In this document: one piece after another, positions 25,607-34,018 of the stretch
Numbering within the stretch: the stretch's first letter is position 1
Layout of the letters: every line of letters starts with the position of its first letter
DNA from: Paracoccus seriniphilus
GTDB taxonomy: Bacteria; Pseudomonadota; Alphaproteobacteria; Rhodobacterales; Rhodobacteraceae
Length of the DNA stretch: 64,000 nt
NCBI RefSeq assembly: GCF_028553745.1
Contig: NZ_CP067129.1
Span: 1,160,501-1,224,500, forward strand
Direction: 5' to 3'
Program-made: the position numbers and the translations under genes
Notes under the pieces: generated by a model
What the model saw: the letters and a program-made list of their open reading frames with translations, nothing else
Told to the model about the DNA's origin: nothing
The model's database searches: none

Positions 25607-25782
25607 ATGCGGCTGCGCGGGCGGAGATTTTCGAGATTTTCCCTGAACTGAAGGAACGGGATTTTCGGCCCGTTCCAGCGCGCACCCCTGTTGCGGGTCG
25701 CATGGCCCGGAAAATGGTGAAGCGACACATCGCGAACGATGTGAAACTGGTTGCTGCCTGACGCTGAGGCCGTCCCCGGATA

Positions 25783-25817
25783 CCGCCGCGTCTTCCATAT
25801 GACAGAAGGCGCGGCGG
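25783..25817. terminator. Bidirectional hairpin between the small ORF and the ABC exporter
   Basis: CCGCCGCGTCTTC pairs with GAAGGCGCGGCGG (13 bp with one T-G wobble) around a 9-base loop. It lies after the extended frame's stop at 25761 and before the ABC gene's stop at 25827. Confidence 0.65.
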
Positions 25818-25826
25818 GCAGGGTGG

Positions 25827-27677
25827 CTAGCGATAGCCTTGCGCCTGCAGTTCGAACAGCTCGCGATAGCGACCATTGGCGGCGATCAGCTCTTCATGGG
25901 TGCCGCTTGCTTCGACCTTGCCGTTCTCCAGGACGATGATCCGATTCGCCATGCGCACGCTGCTGAAACGATGCGAGATCAGCAGGGCGGTTCGTGTCGA
26001 GGAAAGTTCCTTGAAACGCTGGAAAACCTCGAATTCGGCGCGGGCATCAAGGGCGGCGGTGGGCTCGTCCAGAACCAGAACCTGTGCGTCGCGCATATAG
26101 GCCCGTGCTATGGCCAGCTTTTGCCATTCACCGCCAGACAGCTCGACCCCGCGGGCAAAACGTTTGCCGACCATCTGGTCATATCCGTTCGGCAGTCTTG
26201 CGATGACCTGATCGGCAAGGGAACGGCGGGCGGCGGCTTCGATGCGAAGGCGGTCGTCGTGTTTCTCGATGCGGCCCGTGGCGATATTGTCCGCGGCGGT
26301 CATCGCATAGCGGACAAAGTCCTGGAAGATGACGCCGATGGCCGCGCGCAGCTGGTCCAGATCATAGTCGCGCAGGTCATGGCCATCCAGAAGGATGCGC
26401 CCTTCGGTGGGTTCATACAGTCGCGCCAGCAGCTTGACGATGGTTGTCTTGCCAGCCCCGTTTTCCCCGACCAGTGCAACCGTTTCATGCGCCCGCAGAT
26501 GGAACGACAGGCCGCGAACCGCCCAACGTTCGGACCCCGGATAGCGAAAGCCGACATTCTCGAAGGTGATGCCCTGCGAGATGGGGATTGGCACGTCCAG
26601 CGGCTTTGCAGAGGAAGCAATCGCGGGTTCCTCTTCGAGAAAGCGATAGAGATCGTCCAGATAGAGGGCCTGAGATGCCATGTTGCTGAAAGATCCCAGC
26701 ATGCTTTCGATCAACCCGCGCAGGCGCAGGAAGCTGCCCGACAGGAAGGCCAGATCACCCAGGGACAACTGCCCGGTCAGCGTATTGCCGATGATCCACA
26801 GATAGGCACCGTAATAGCACAGTGTGCCAATCCCGGTCAGCAGGGACAGCACGACCATCTGCCTGCGACTGATCGCACGGTTCTCGGCAAGGAAACGTTC
26901 GGCCAGATCAAGATAGCGGTCACGCAGAAAGCGGTTCAATCCGAAGATCTTGACCTCTTTTGCGGTTTCCGCGGTGGCCCCGATCATGCGCAGATAATCA
27001 CGCTGGCGGCGCTCGGGCGCGCGACGCCAGTTCATCTCATACAGCGCGGCATTGAAATGCATCTGCCCGATCAGGGTCGGGACCAGCGCAACGGCCAGAA
27101 GCAGCACCAGCCAGGGATTATAGGCGATCAGCCCGGCACCAAAGCTGACCACGGTGATGCTGTCCTGCAATTGCTGCATGATCTGACCGACCAGTGGAAT
27201 CCGCCCCATCGTCTGGCGGCGGGCGCGATCGAGCCGGTCCTGAAATCCGGCGTCCTCGAAACTGGACAGATCCAGATCGGCGGCATGATCCATCAACCGG
27301 ATCGACAGCGATATGATCAGCTTTTCCTGCAGCAAGCTGTCGGTATAGCTGACCAATCTGCCAAGGACATCCGAGGCCAGCGCCACGATCAGTTCGGCCG
27401 AAATCAGCCATATGAGATGATCGGCCAGTCCCGAGTGCCACCATGCGGTCAGGCTGTCGGGATGCTGCGCCAGCGCCAGCAGGCGCACCACCTCGTCGAT
27501 GACCAGCTTGCCGATCCACAGCATTGCCACCGGCAGCAGCGCCCGCGACAGGCGCAACACCACCATGGCCATGGTGAGAGAAGGGCTTGCCGCCCAGACC
27601 ATGGCCAGAAAGGGCGGCAGATTCGCCAGCGCCGCCCAACGTGCAGCAAAGCTGGTGGGGGCGTCGGGCCGTGCCAT
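25827..27677 (-). CDS. ABC exporter, fused membrane and ATPase domains
   Basis: 616 residues. Six membrane segments (about 20-330) are fused to a nucleotide-binding domain with Walker A GENGAGKTT (about 405-413), Q loop VIFQDFVRYAMT, signature ELSGGEWQKLAIARA, Walker B VLVLDEPTAALD and switch His in LISHRFSS. The SSFEDAGFQDRLDRARRQ loop after the second segment is typical of the lantibiotic/RiPP exporter branch (NisT-like) but no peptidase domain is present. Probably works as a homodimer exporting a peptide or lipid-like substrate. Its gene starts 3 bp before the dppF-like stop and could be the tail of that operon. Confidence 0.85.
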   Translation of the reverse strand: MARPDAPTSFAARWAALANLPPFLAMVWAASPSLTMAMVVLRLSRALLPVAMLWIGKLVIDEVVRLLALAQHPDSLTAWWHSGLADHLIWLISAELIVALASDVLGRLVSYTDSLLQEKLIISLSIRLMDHAADLDLSSFEDAGFQDRLDRARRQTMGRIPLVGQIMQQLQDSITVVSFGAGLIAYNPWLVLLLAVALVPTLIGQMHFNAALYEMNWRRAPERRQRDYLRMIGATAETAKEVKIFGLNRFLRDRYLDLAERFLAENRAISRRQMVVLSLLTGIGTLCYYGAYLWIIGNTLTGQLSLGDLAFLSGSFLRLRGLIESMLGSFSNMASQALYLDDLYRFLEEEPAIASSAKPLDVPIPISQGITFENVGFRYPGSERWAVRGLSFHLRAHETVALVGENGAGKTTIVKLLARLYEPTEGRILLDGHDLRDYDLDQLRAAIGVIFQDFVRYAMTAADNIATGRIEKHDDRLRIEAAARRSLADQVIARLPNGYDQMVGKRFARGVELSGGEWQKLAIARAYMRDAQVLVLDEPTAALDARAEFEVFQRFKELSSTRTALLISHRFSSVRMANRIIVLENGKVEASGTHEELIAANGRYRELFELQAQGYR

Positions 27678-27680
27678 ATG

Positions 27681-28709
27681 TCAGGCTGCCTCGGCAGCGC
27701 GGGCGCGGGCGATTTCCTCGTCGGTCAGCGGGCCGGGGAAATGGCAGGCGCACTTGTGATCGCCGTCGCCGCCCAGAACCGGCACCTCTGCCGCGCATCG
27801 AGGCTGGGCGCGCGGGCAGCGGGTACGAAAGACACATCCCGAGGGCGGGCTCATCGGCGAAGGCAGATCCCCGCTGAGCGGCACGACGCTTGTCGCCGGA
27901 TCATGCTGCGGATCGGGGACGGGAACGGCCGACAGCAGCGCCTGTGTATAGGGGTGCTGTGGCGCGGCATAGAGATCGTCGGATGATGCGATCTCCATCA
28001 CCTTGCCCAGATACAGCACCATCACCCGATCGCTGATATGTTTGACCACGGACAGGTCATGGGCAATGAAGACCAGCGCCAGCCCAAGTTCGCGCTGCAG
28101 ACGGATCAGCAGATTGATGACCTGAGCCTGAATCGAGACATCCAGCGCCGAAACCGGCTCGTCGCAGATGATCAGCTTTGGCTCCACGATCAGCGCGCGG
28201 GCAATGCCGATGCGCTGGCACTGGCCGCCACTGAATTCATGGGGATAGCGGTTGATCTGATTGGGCAGCAGGCCGACCTTGCCCATCATCGCCTTGACGC
28301 GTTCCTTGACCTCGGCAGAGGAGAGGCCCGGATGATGGGTCTTCAGTGGCTCGGCAATGATCTGCCCCACGGTCATGCGCGGATTCAGACTGGCCAGAGG
28401 GTCCTGAAAGACCATCTGGATGTCGCTGCGATAGCGCATCATCTGTCGTGGCGACAGGCCAAGCAGATCCTTGCCATCGATCCATTCGGCGCGCCCGGTG
28501 GCCGGGGCCAGCCCGATCAGGGCCCGTGCCAGCGTGGATTTGCCGCATCCCGATTCCCCAACGACGCCCAGGGTTTCGCCGGGGTTGAGGGTGAAATCGA
28601 TGCCATTGACCGCATGAAGCGGGCGCGGGCTGGTCCAGGGAAGATCGCCTTGCGAACGGATTTGAAAGGTCACGCGCAGATCATGCACGTCAAGCAGGGG
28701 CTTACTCAT
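27681..28709 (-). CDS. Dipeptide/oligopeptide ABC transporter ATPase (DppF/OppF-like)
   Basis: 342 residues. Walker A is GESGCGKST, signature FSGGQCQRIGIARAL, Walker B LIICDEPVSALD, and the Opp-type C-terminal extension contains the Fe-S or zinc-like cysteine set in CVFRTRCPRAQPRCAAE. ATG 28709 is preferred because AAGGTGG lies six bases upstream; it overlaps the OppD-like stop. Together with the preceding ATPase it powers peptide uptake. Confidence 0.92.
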   Translation of the reverse strand: MSKPLLDVHDLRVTFQIRSQGDLPWTSPRPLHAVNGIDFTLNPGETLGVVGESGCGKSTLARALIGLAPATGRAEWIDGKDLLGLSPRQMMRYRSDIQMVFQDPLASLNPRMTVGQIIAEPLKTHHPGLSSAEVKERVKAMMGKVGLLPNQINRYPHEFSGGQCQRIGIARALIVEPKLIICDEPVSALDVSIQAQVINLLIRLQRELGLALVFIAHDLSVVKHISDRVMVLYLGKVMEIASSDDLYAAPQHPYTQALLSAVPVPDPQHDPATSVVPLSGDLPSPMSPPSGCVFRTRCPRAQPRCAAEVPVLGGDGDHKCACHFPGPLTDEEIARARAAEAA

Positions 28710-29805
28710 GGTCATCCACCTTGCCGGGGGTTGCGGCCATGGCTGCCCCGGCGACGGCGGCGCGGGGCATGGCCTGTTGGGGTTGCGGCGCCGGCATCGT
28801 GCCATCGTCATCGGGCAGGGGCGCGGTTTCGCGCCGGGCAAGGACATCCTCCAGCGGGGCAAAACAGGCGCGGGCGCGTCCGGGTGCAAATTGCTCCAGC
28901 GGCGGGGGCAGGGTGGCACATTCCTCGCGCCGATAGGGGCAGCGCGGCTCGAATGCACATCCCGCGGGCGGGCGTGTCATATTGGGGGGAGAGCCAGGGA
29001 TAGCGGCCAGTTCCTCGCCCTTCTGGTCGATGCGGGGAATGGCGTGCAGCAGTCCCTGCGTATAGGGGTGCGCGGGTTCGGAAAACAGCGTTCCGACCGG
29101 CCCTTCTTCGCGGATGCGCCCGCCATACATGACGGCGACGCGTTCGCATGATCCGGCGACCACGCCCAGATCATGGGTGATCAGGATCATCGCCATGCCG
29201 AAGTCGCGCTGCAGATCCGCCAGCAGGGTCATGATCTGGGCCTGAACGGTCACATCCAGCGCGGTTGTCGGTTCATCGGCGATCAGCAATTGCGGGTGAC
29301 ACAGCAGCGCCATGGCGATCATGACCCGCTGGCGCATCCCGCCGCTGAACTCATGCGGATACAGCCGCACCCGGCGCTTGGCATCGGGGATCTTGACCGC
29401 GTCCAGCATCTGCACCGATTCCGCCACGGCCTGCCGTTTCGAGATGCCCTTGTGCAGGGTCAGAACCTCGGCCATCTGGTCGGCGACCCGCATATAGGGG
29501 TTCAGCGAGGTCATCGGGTCCTGGAAGATCATGGCGATCTTTTCGGCACGAATGCGGTTCAGCACCCTGGGCGGGGCGTTCAATATCTCTTCACCGTCCA
29601 GACGCACGCTGCCCAGTGCCCGGCCATTTCTGGCCAACAGCCCCATCAGCGCAAAGGACAGCTGGGATTTGCCGCTGCCGGATTCTCCGACGATGCCAAG
29701 CGTTTCACCGGCCTCGACCGAAAGCGTGACCTGATTGACGGCCTGAACCTCGCCATCATTGGTGGCAAAACGGACCGAAAGATTGTCGATTTCAAGCAAG
29801 GCCAT
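28702..29805 (-). CDS. Dipeptide/oligopeptide ABC transporter ATPase (DppD/OppD-like)
   Basis: 367 residues. Walker A GESGSGKSQ, signature FSGGMRQRVMIAMAL, Walker B LLIADEPTTALD, then the Opp-family C-terminal CAFEPRCPYRREEC. An additional Ala/Pro/Gln-rich tail of about 45 residues (MPAPQPQQAMPRAAV) is unusual. ATG 29805 follows AAGGA at 8 bases; the longer frame from 29901 only overlaps the permease gene. One base separates it from the oppC-like stop. Confidence 0.9.
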   Translation of the reverse strand: MALLEIDNLSVRFATNDGEVQAVNQVTLSVEAGETLGIVGESGSGKSQLSFALMGLLARNGRALGSVRLDGEEILNAPPRVLNRIRAEKIAMIFQDPMTSLNPYMRVADQMAEVLTLHKGISKRQAVAESVQMLDAVKIPDAKRRVRLYPHEFSGGMRQRVMIAMALLCHPQLLIADEPTTALDVTVQAQIMTLLADLQRDFGMAMILITHDLGVVAGSCERVAVMYGGRIREEGPVGTLFSEPAHPYTQGLLHAIPRIDQKGEELAAIPGSPPNMTRPPAGCAFEPRCPYRREECATLPPPLEQFAPGRARACFAPLEDVLARRETAPLPDDDGTMPAPQPQQAMPRAAVAGAAMAATPGKVDDHE

Positions 29806-29806
29806 G

Positions 29807-30733
29807 TCAGCGGTCCTTCGGATCAAGGGCGTCACGCAGGCCATCGCCCACGAAGAAAAAGCCGAACAGCGTGATGACAAAGAAGAACAGCGGGAAGGCA
29901 AGCTGCCACAGCGTGCCGTAATTCATTGTGCCCGCGCCTTCGGAAATCAGCGCCCCCCATGAGGTCAGGGGTTCCTGCACGCCAAGACCAAGAAAGCTGA
30001 TGAAGCTTTCGGTCAGGATCATCAGTGGCACCAGCAGCGTGGCATAGACGGCGACCACGCCCAGAAGATTGGGCACGATATGACGCAGGATGATCTTCCA
30101 CGAAGGTACGCCGGTGGCGCGCGCGGCCTCGATGAACTCGCGGTTCTTCAGCGACAGGGTCTGGCCGCGGACGATTCGCGACATGTCCAGCCACGAGATC
30201 AGCCCGATGCCCAGGAACAGCATCGCGATCGACCGCCCGAACATCACCAGCAGCAGGATCAGCACGAACATGTAGGGGATCGACATCAGGATATCGACCG
30301 CCCGCATCATCAGCTGATCGGTGCGCCCGCCGACATAGCCCGCCGTCGCGCCGTAAAGCGTGCCGACGATCACCGCGATGGCGGCGCCGACAATGCCGAC
30401 CATCAGGCTGATCTGCGTGCCCTGCACGGTGCGGGCAAAGAGATCGCGGCCCAGATCATCAGTGCCGAAATAATGGCCGTTTTCCAGCGAGGGTGCGCCA
30501 AGGGTTGCGACCTGGCCCATCACGGTAAAGTCCAGCTCTTCGTTCGACCATGCCGCGAACTGATTGCCCAGCAAGGCAAACAGCGCCACAAGGATCAGAA
30601 TGACCAGCCCGGTCATGGCCGCCTTGTTGCGCAGAAAGCGCTTGCGCGCATCGGCCCAGGGGCTGCGGCCCTTGACCTCGTCCTCGGCCATGCGCGCGGC
30701 CAGAGACCGCATTTTTTCCTGTTCGATGACCAT
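29807..30733 (-). CDS. Peptide ABC transporter permease (DppC/OppC-like)
   Basis: 308 residues. After a cytoplasmic N terminus (residues 1-35, charged) come six membrane segments; the FGTDDLGRDLFAR motif and the EAA loop EAARATGVPSWKIILRHIVPN are standard for OppC/DppC permeases. Forms the inner-membrane channel with the OppB-like partner encoded 3 bp upstream. Confidence 0.92.
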   Translation of the reverse strand: MVIEQEKMRSLAARMAEDEVKGRSPWADARKRFLRNKAAMTGLVILILVALFALLGNQFAAWSNEELDFTVMGQVATLGAPSLENGHYFGTDDLGRDLFARTVQGTQISLMVGIVGAAIAVIVGTLYGATAGYVGGRTDQLMMRAVDILMSIPYMFVLILLLVMFGRSIAMLFLGIGLISWLDMSRIVRGQTLSLKNREFIEAARATGVPSWKIILRHIVPNLLGVVAVYATLLVPLMILTESFISFLGLGVQEPLTSWGALISEGAGTMNYGTLWQLAFPLFFFVITLFGFFFVGDGLRDALDPKDR

Positions 30734-30736
30734 GGG

Positions 30737-31660
30737 TCAATACCTGATCTTCGGGTCGATCCACGCATAGAGGATATCGACGATAAGATTGAAAAGAATG
30801 GTCAGCGCCCCGACAAGGATCGTCACCCCCATCATCACCGCATAGTCGCGGTTCAGCGCGCTATCCACAAAGGCCTTGCCGATGCCGCCGGTCGAAAAAT
30901 AGATGTCGATCACCACCGAACCGGTGATCATCGACACGAAAACCGGTCCCAGATAGCTGATCACCGGCAGCATGGCGGGTTTCAATGCATGACGCAGGAT
31001 GACGCGATATTCGGGCATCCCCTTGGCGCGGGCGGTGCGGATGTGGTTGCTGCCCAGAACCTCGAGCATGGCAGAGCGGGTGATGCGCGCGATCGAGGCC
31101 ATATAGCTGGTCGCCAGGGCGATCACCGGCATGATCCAGAACGAGGGGTCGGTAAAGCTCCACCCGCCGCCGGGCAGGATACGATACCAGAGCGTGAAGA
31201 TCAGCACCAGGATCGGCGCCATGACGAAATTCGGCAGGACCTGCGCACCGATCGAGATGCCCACCGCCAGATAATCCAGCCAGGTGTTGTGCCAGATGGC
31301 CGCAACGACACCCAGCGCCACCCCCAGGACCACTGCCGCGATGAAGGACAGGGTTCCATAGGTCAGGGTCACGGGAAAGCCGGCGGCGATCAGCTCGTTC
31401 ACGGTCCGGTCGGGATAGACGAAACTGGGGCCAAAGTCGAAATGCACGACAATGCCATAGATGTAATTGATGATCTGGCGCCACAGGGGTTCATCCAACC
31501 CGTATTTGGCGTTCAGATTGGCGATCACCTGTGGGGGCAATGCGCGTTCCTGCGTGAATGGCCCGCCCGGGGCCAGATGCATCAGGACGAAGGAAAAGAC
31601 GATCAGCAGCAACAGCGTCGGTATCGCCACCGCCAGTCGTCGCATGACATATGCGAACAT
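30737..31660 (-). CDS. Peptide ABC transporter permease (DppB/OppB-like)
   Basis: 307 residues, six membrane segments, with the N-terminal RRLAVAIPTLLLLIVFSF characteristic of the OppB branch and the EAA loop TARAKGMPEYRVILRHALKP. The APGGPF loop after the first segment is family-typical. Separated from the binding-protein gene by 94 bp containing a hairpin, so it is probably expressed at a lower level than oppA. Confidence 0.92.
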   Translation of the reverse strand: MFAYVMRRLAVAIPTLLLLIVFSFVLMHLAPGGPFTQERALPPQVIANLNAKYGLDEPLWRQIINYIYGIVVHFDFGPSFVYPDRTVNELIAAGFPVTLTYGTLSFIAAVVLGVALGVVAAIWHNTWLDYLAVGISIGAQVLPNFVMAPILVLIFTLWYRILPGGGWSFTDPSFWIMPVIALATSYMASIARITRSAMLEVLGSNHIRTARAKGMPEYRVILRHALKPAMLPVISYLGPVFVSMITGSVVIDIYFSTGGIGKAFVDSALNRDYAVMMGVTILVGALTILFNLIVDILYAWIDPKIRY

Positions 31661-31706
31661 CGCGTGCAGCCTCCCTGCGAAGGAAAGGTCGGAATTGAGA
31701 AAAGCA

Positions 31707-31732
31707 GCCGGAAGGGGATCACCCCTTCCGGC
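31707..31732 (-). terminator. Attenuating hairpin between oppA and oppB
   Basis: An 11 bp GCCGGAAGGGG stem with ATCA loop, followed on the minus strand by TGCTTTTCTC. Its location straight after the binding-protein gene suggests partial termination or 3'-end protection, giving more binding protein than permease. Confidence 0.65.
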
Positions 31733-31754
31733 ATCCTGGGTTCTTTAACTGTCG

Positions 31755-33356
31755 TCAGTCTGCCAGACGATACAGATCTTTTGCATACCACGTATTCAGG
31801 ACGTTCTCGGTGGGAAGTCCCTTGATATGGGGGTTGATCATGTCGACCTTGGCATAGTGGTAGACAAAGGCCGCCGGAACTTCCTCGGCCAGGATTTCCT
31901 CGGCGCGCGTGTAAAGCGGGGTCGTGTCATCCGCCGTCTTGGAATCGGCCATCAGCTTGTCATATTCGGCGTTCGACCATTTGCCGCTGTTATAGCCATC
32001 GGTGCGGAACCAGTCGAGGAAGGTCGATGCCTCGTTGTAATCGCCGCACCAGGCATAGCGCGCGATGTCGAAATCCTGATTCTGCATGCGGTCGGTATGC
32101 ACCTTCCATTCGACATTGTTCAGCGTGACATTGACGCCAAGCGGTTTCCAGAACTGCTGCGCGGCAATGGCCAGCTTCTTGTGGCTTTCATCGGTGTTGT
32201 ATTGCAGCGTCACCTCGACCGGATTGTCCGGCCCGTATCCGGCCTCGGTCAGCAGTTCCTTGGCGCGGGCAGTCTTTTCCTCCTGACTCAGCGTGGCCAG
32301 TTCGGTTTCGGGTTGCTCGAAGCCTTCGATGGCCCAATGGGTCCAGGTGGTGGCGGGCTTCTGGCCGCCCTGCAGCACGTTGTTGACGATGATGTCGCGG
32401 TTCAGCGCCAGTGACAGCGCCTTGCGCACGCGGACATCCTTCAGCGCCTCGGGGCCCTTGTCTGAAAGATTGTAGACATAGGCATATGAGCAGGCATAGG
32501 GGATCGACACGGCCTCGTCGGGATATTCCTCTTTGAGGCGCGGATATTGTCCGGCAGGGATCTGCACGCGGTCCAGCTCTCCTGCCTGATAGCGGGTCAG
32601 GGCGACATTGTTGTCATTGACGGTGACGCCTCTGACGGTTTCCATCAGCACATTGTCGGCATCCCAGTATCCGGGGTTCTTCGTCAGCGTGATGTCGACG
32701 CCCAGATTGTGGCTGGCCAGCGTGAAGGCACCATTGCCCACCAGCTTGCCCGGCTGGGTCCATGCGTCCCCCTCGGCCTCGATGACCTGTTGCGGCACGG
32801 GAAAGGTCGTCGGATGCGACAGCGTCTTGACGAAATAGGGCGTCGGCGTGGTCAGCGTGACTTCCAGTGTCCTGTCGTCGATCGCCTTGATGCCCAGTTC
32901 TTCGGGCGCAAGCTCGCCCTTGACGATTTCGGTGGCGTTCACCACGTTCATCAACTCGATGAACCATGCGTATTCCGAGGCGGTTTCGGGGTTCACGACG
33001 CGGCGCCAGGCATAGACGAAATCGCCGGCGGTCACGGGATCGCCATTGGACCATTTGGCGTCGCGCAGGTGAAAGGTATAGGTCAGCTTGTCGTCGCTGA
33101 TGTCATAGCTTTCGGCGACTCCGGGGATCATAGCACCCCTGGCGTCCTCGTTCATCAGCCCCTCGAACAGTGAGCGCAGCACGTCCGAGCCCTCGACATC
33201 GGTGTTCTTGGCCGGGTCCAGCGATTTGATCGCGTCCAGCAGCCAGAAGGTATAGGTCTGGTTCTCGGCCAGCGTTTCGCCTTCTGCGGGCTGCACGGCA
33301 TAGGCCGGCAGGGCAAGCGCCGCGACCAATGCCGTCGTTGCGAACAGCTTTGTCAT
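31755..33356 (-). CDS. oppA: Oligopeptide ABC transporter substrate-binding protein (OppA-like)
   Basis: 533 residues, SBP_bac_5 family. Signal peptide MTKLFATTALVAALALPAYA. The body has the family signature TYTFHLRDAKWSNGDPVTAGDFVYAWRR (shown in part) and the two-lobe architecture of OppA, with the MppA/OppA-like CSYAYVYNL and ARYAWCGDYNEASTFLD segments. Captures peptides in the periplasm. GAGGAGG five bases upstream of ATG 33356 sets the start. It leads a five-gene operon and is divergent from cobU. Confidence 0.93.
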   Translation of the reverse strand: MTKLFATTALVAALALPAYAVQPAEGETLAENQTYTFWLLDAIKSLDPAKNTDVEGSDVLRSLFEGLMNEDARGAMIPGVAESYDISDDKLTYTFHLRDAKWSNGDPVTAGDFVYAWRRVVNPETASEYAWFIELMNVVNATEIVKGELAPEELGIKAIDDRTLEVTLTTPTPYFVKTLSHPTTFPVPQQVIEAEGDAWTQPGKLVGNGAFTLASHNLGVDITLTKNPGYWDADNVLMETVRGVTVNDNNVALTRYQAGELDRVQIPAGQYPRLKEEYPDEAVSIPYACSYAYVYNLSDKGPEALKDVRVRKALSLALNRDIIVNNVLQGGQKPATTWTHWAIEGFEQPETELATLSQEEKTARAKELLTEAGYGPDNPVEVTLQYNTDESHKKLAIAAQQFWKPLGVNVTLNNVEWKVHTDRMQNQDFDIARYAWCGDYNEASTFLDWFRTDGYNSGKWSNAEYDKLMADSKTADDTTPLYTRAEEILAEEVPAAFVYHYAKVDMINPHIKGLPTENVLNTWYAKDLYRLAD

Positions 33357-33427
33357 GAAAACCTCCTCGGGGTTGTGGGATGTAGCCGGTCCTTTTCCGG
33401 AATGCACAAAGATTAATCAAACAGTTG

Positions 33428-33458
33428 GGATGGTAAAGCCGATTTGCGGCTTCCATCC
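33428..33458. other. Stable hairpin in the oppA-cobU intergenic region
   Basis: GGATGG-TA-AAGCCG / ATTTG / CGGCTT-CCATCC forms a 12 bp stem with a TA bulge, ending 29 bases before the cobU start. The region is far too short to hold a full cobalamin riboswitch. It may be a leader structure of cobU. Confidence 0.45.
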
Positions 33459-33487
33459 GCGCGAGCGCTGTGGAACAGATATGGCCC

Positions 33488-34018
33488 ATGACGGAATCTG
33501 GACGGATCATACTTGTGACCGGGGGCGCACGGTCGGGAAAATCGGCCTTGGCCGAGCGGCTTGTGGCGCGCTATTCCCGGCCTTGGACCTATATCGCCAC
33601 CGCCGAGCCGCGCGATGATGAGATGCGTGAAAGAATCCATGCACATCAATATCGTAGGGGCGATTCCTGGTCGTGTATCGAAGAGCCGACGGACCTGTGC
33701 CGGGCGTTGCGGGGATCGGATGGCAAAGGGGTGCGGCTGGTCGATTGCCTGACCCTCTGGCTGGCGAATTGCCAAGGTGCAGCGGATATCCGCGAATTGG
33801 TCACGACGTTGCGTCAGCAGTCCTGTCCCGTTGTCCTTGTCACCAATGAGCTGGGGCAGGGGATCGTGCCTGACAATGCCATGGCGCGGGCCTTTCGCGA
33901 CCAGCATGGCTGGATGAATCAGGCGGTGGCCGAAATAGCGCATGAGGTGTGGATGGCGGTCAGCGGCCAGCCTCTTCGGCTGAAGCCCATGCGGGAGAAT
34001 ATCGATGAAGAAATTTGA
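33488..34018 (+). CDS. cobU: Adenosylcobinamide kinase / adenosylcobinamide-phosphate guanylyltransferase
   Basis: 176 residues. P-loop GGARSGKSALAE at about 12-23, then VARYSRPWTYIATAEPRDDEM, a conserved cobinamide-binding pattern, and VDCLTLWLANC and VTNELGQGIVPDN, all characteristic of CobU/CobP. It phosphorylates and then guanylylates adenosylcobinamide in late B12 assembly. Start ATG 33488 is placed just before the P-loop strand; the GTG 18 bases upstream is possible. First of cobU-cobT-cobS. Confidence 0.93.
   Translation: MTESGRIILVTGGARSGKSALAERLVARYSRPWTYIATAEPRDDEMRERIHAHQYRRGDSWSCIEEPTDLCRALRGSDGKGVRLVDCLTLWLANCQGAADIRELVTTLRQQSCPVVLVTNELGQGIVPDNAMARAFRDQHGWMNQAVAEIAHEVWMAVSGQPLRLKPMRENIDEEI

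Noticed and set aside
25839..27986. A 715-codon plus-strand ORF
   Set aside because: It is the antisense shadow of the ABC exporter gene and has no domain or start signal.
33357..33487. A cobalamin riboswitch upstream of cobU
   Set aside because: The gap is too short and lacks the B12 box and conserved core; only one simple hairpin is present.
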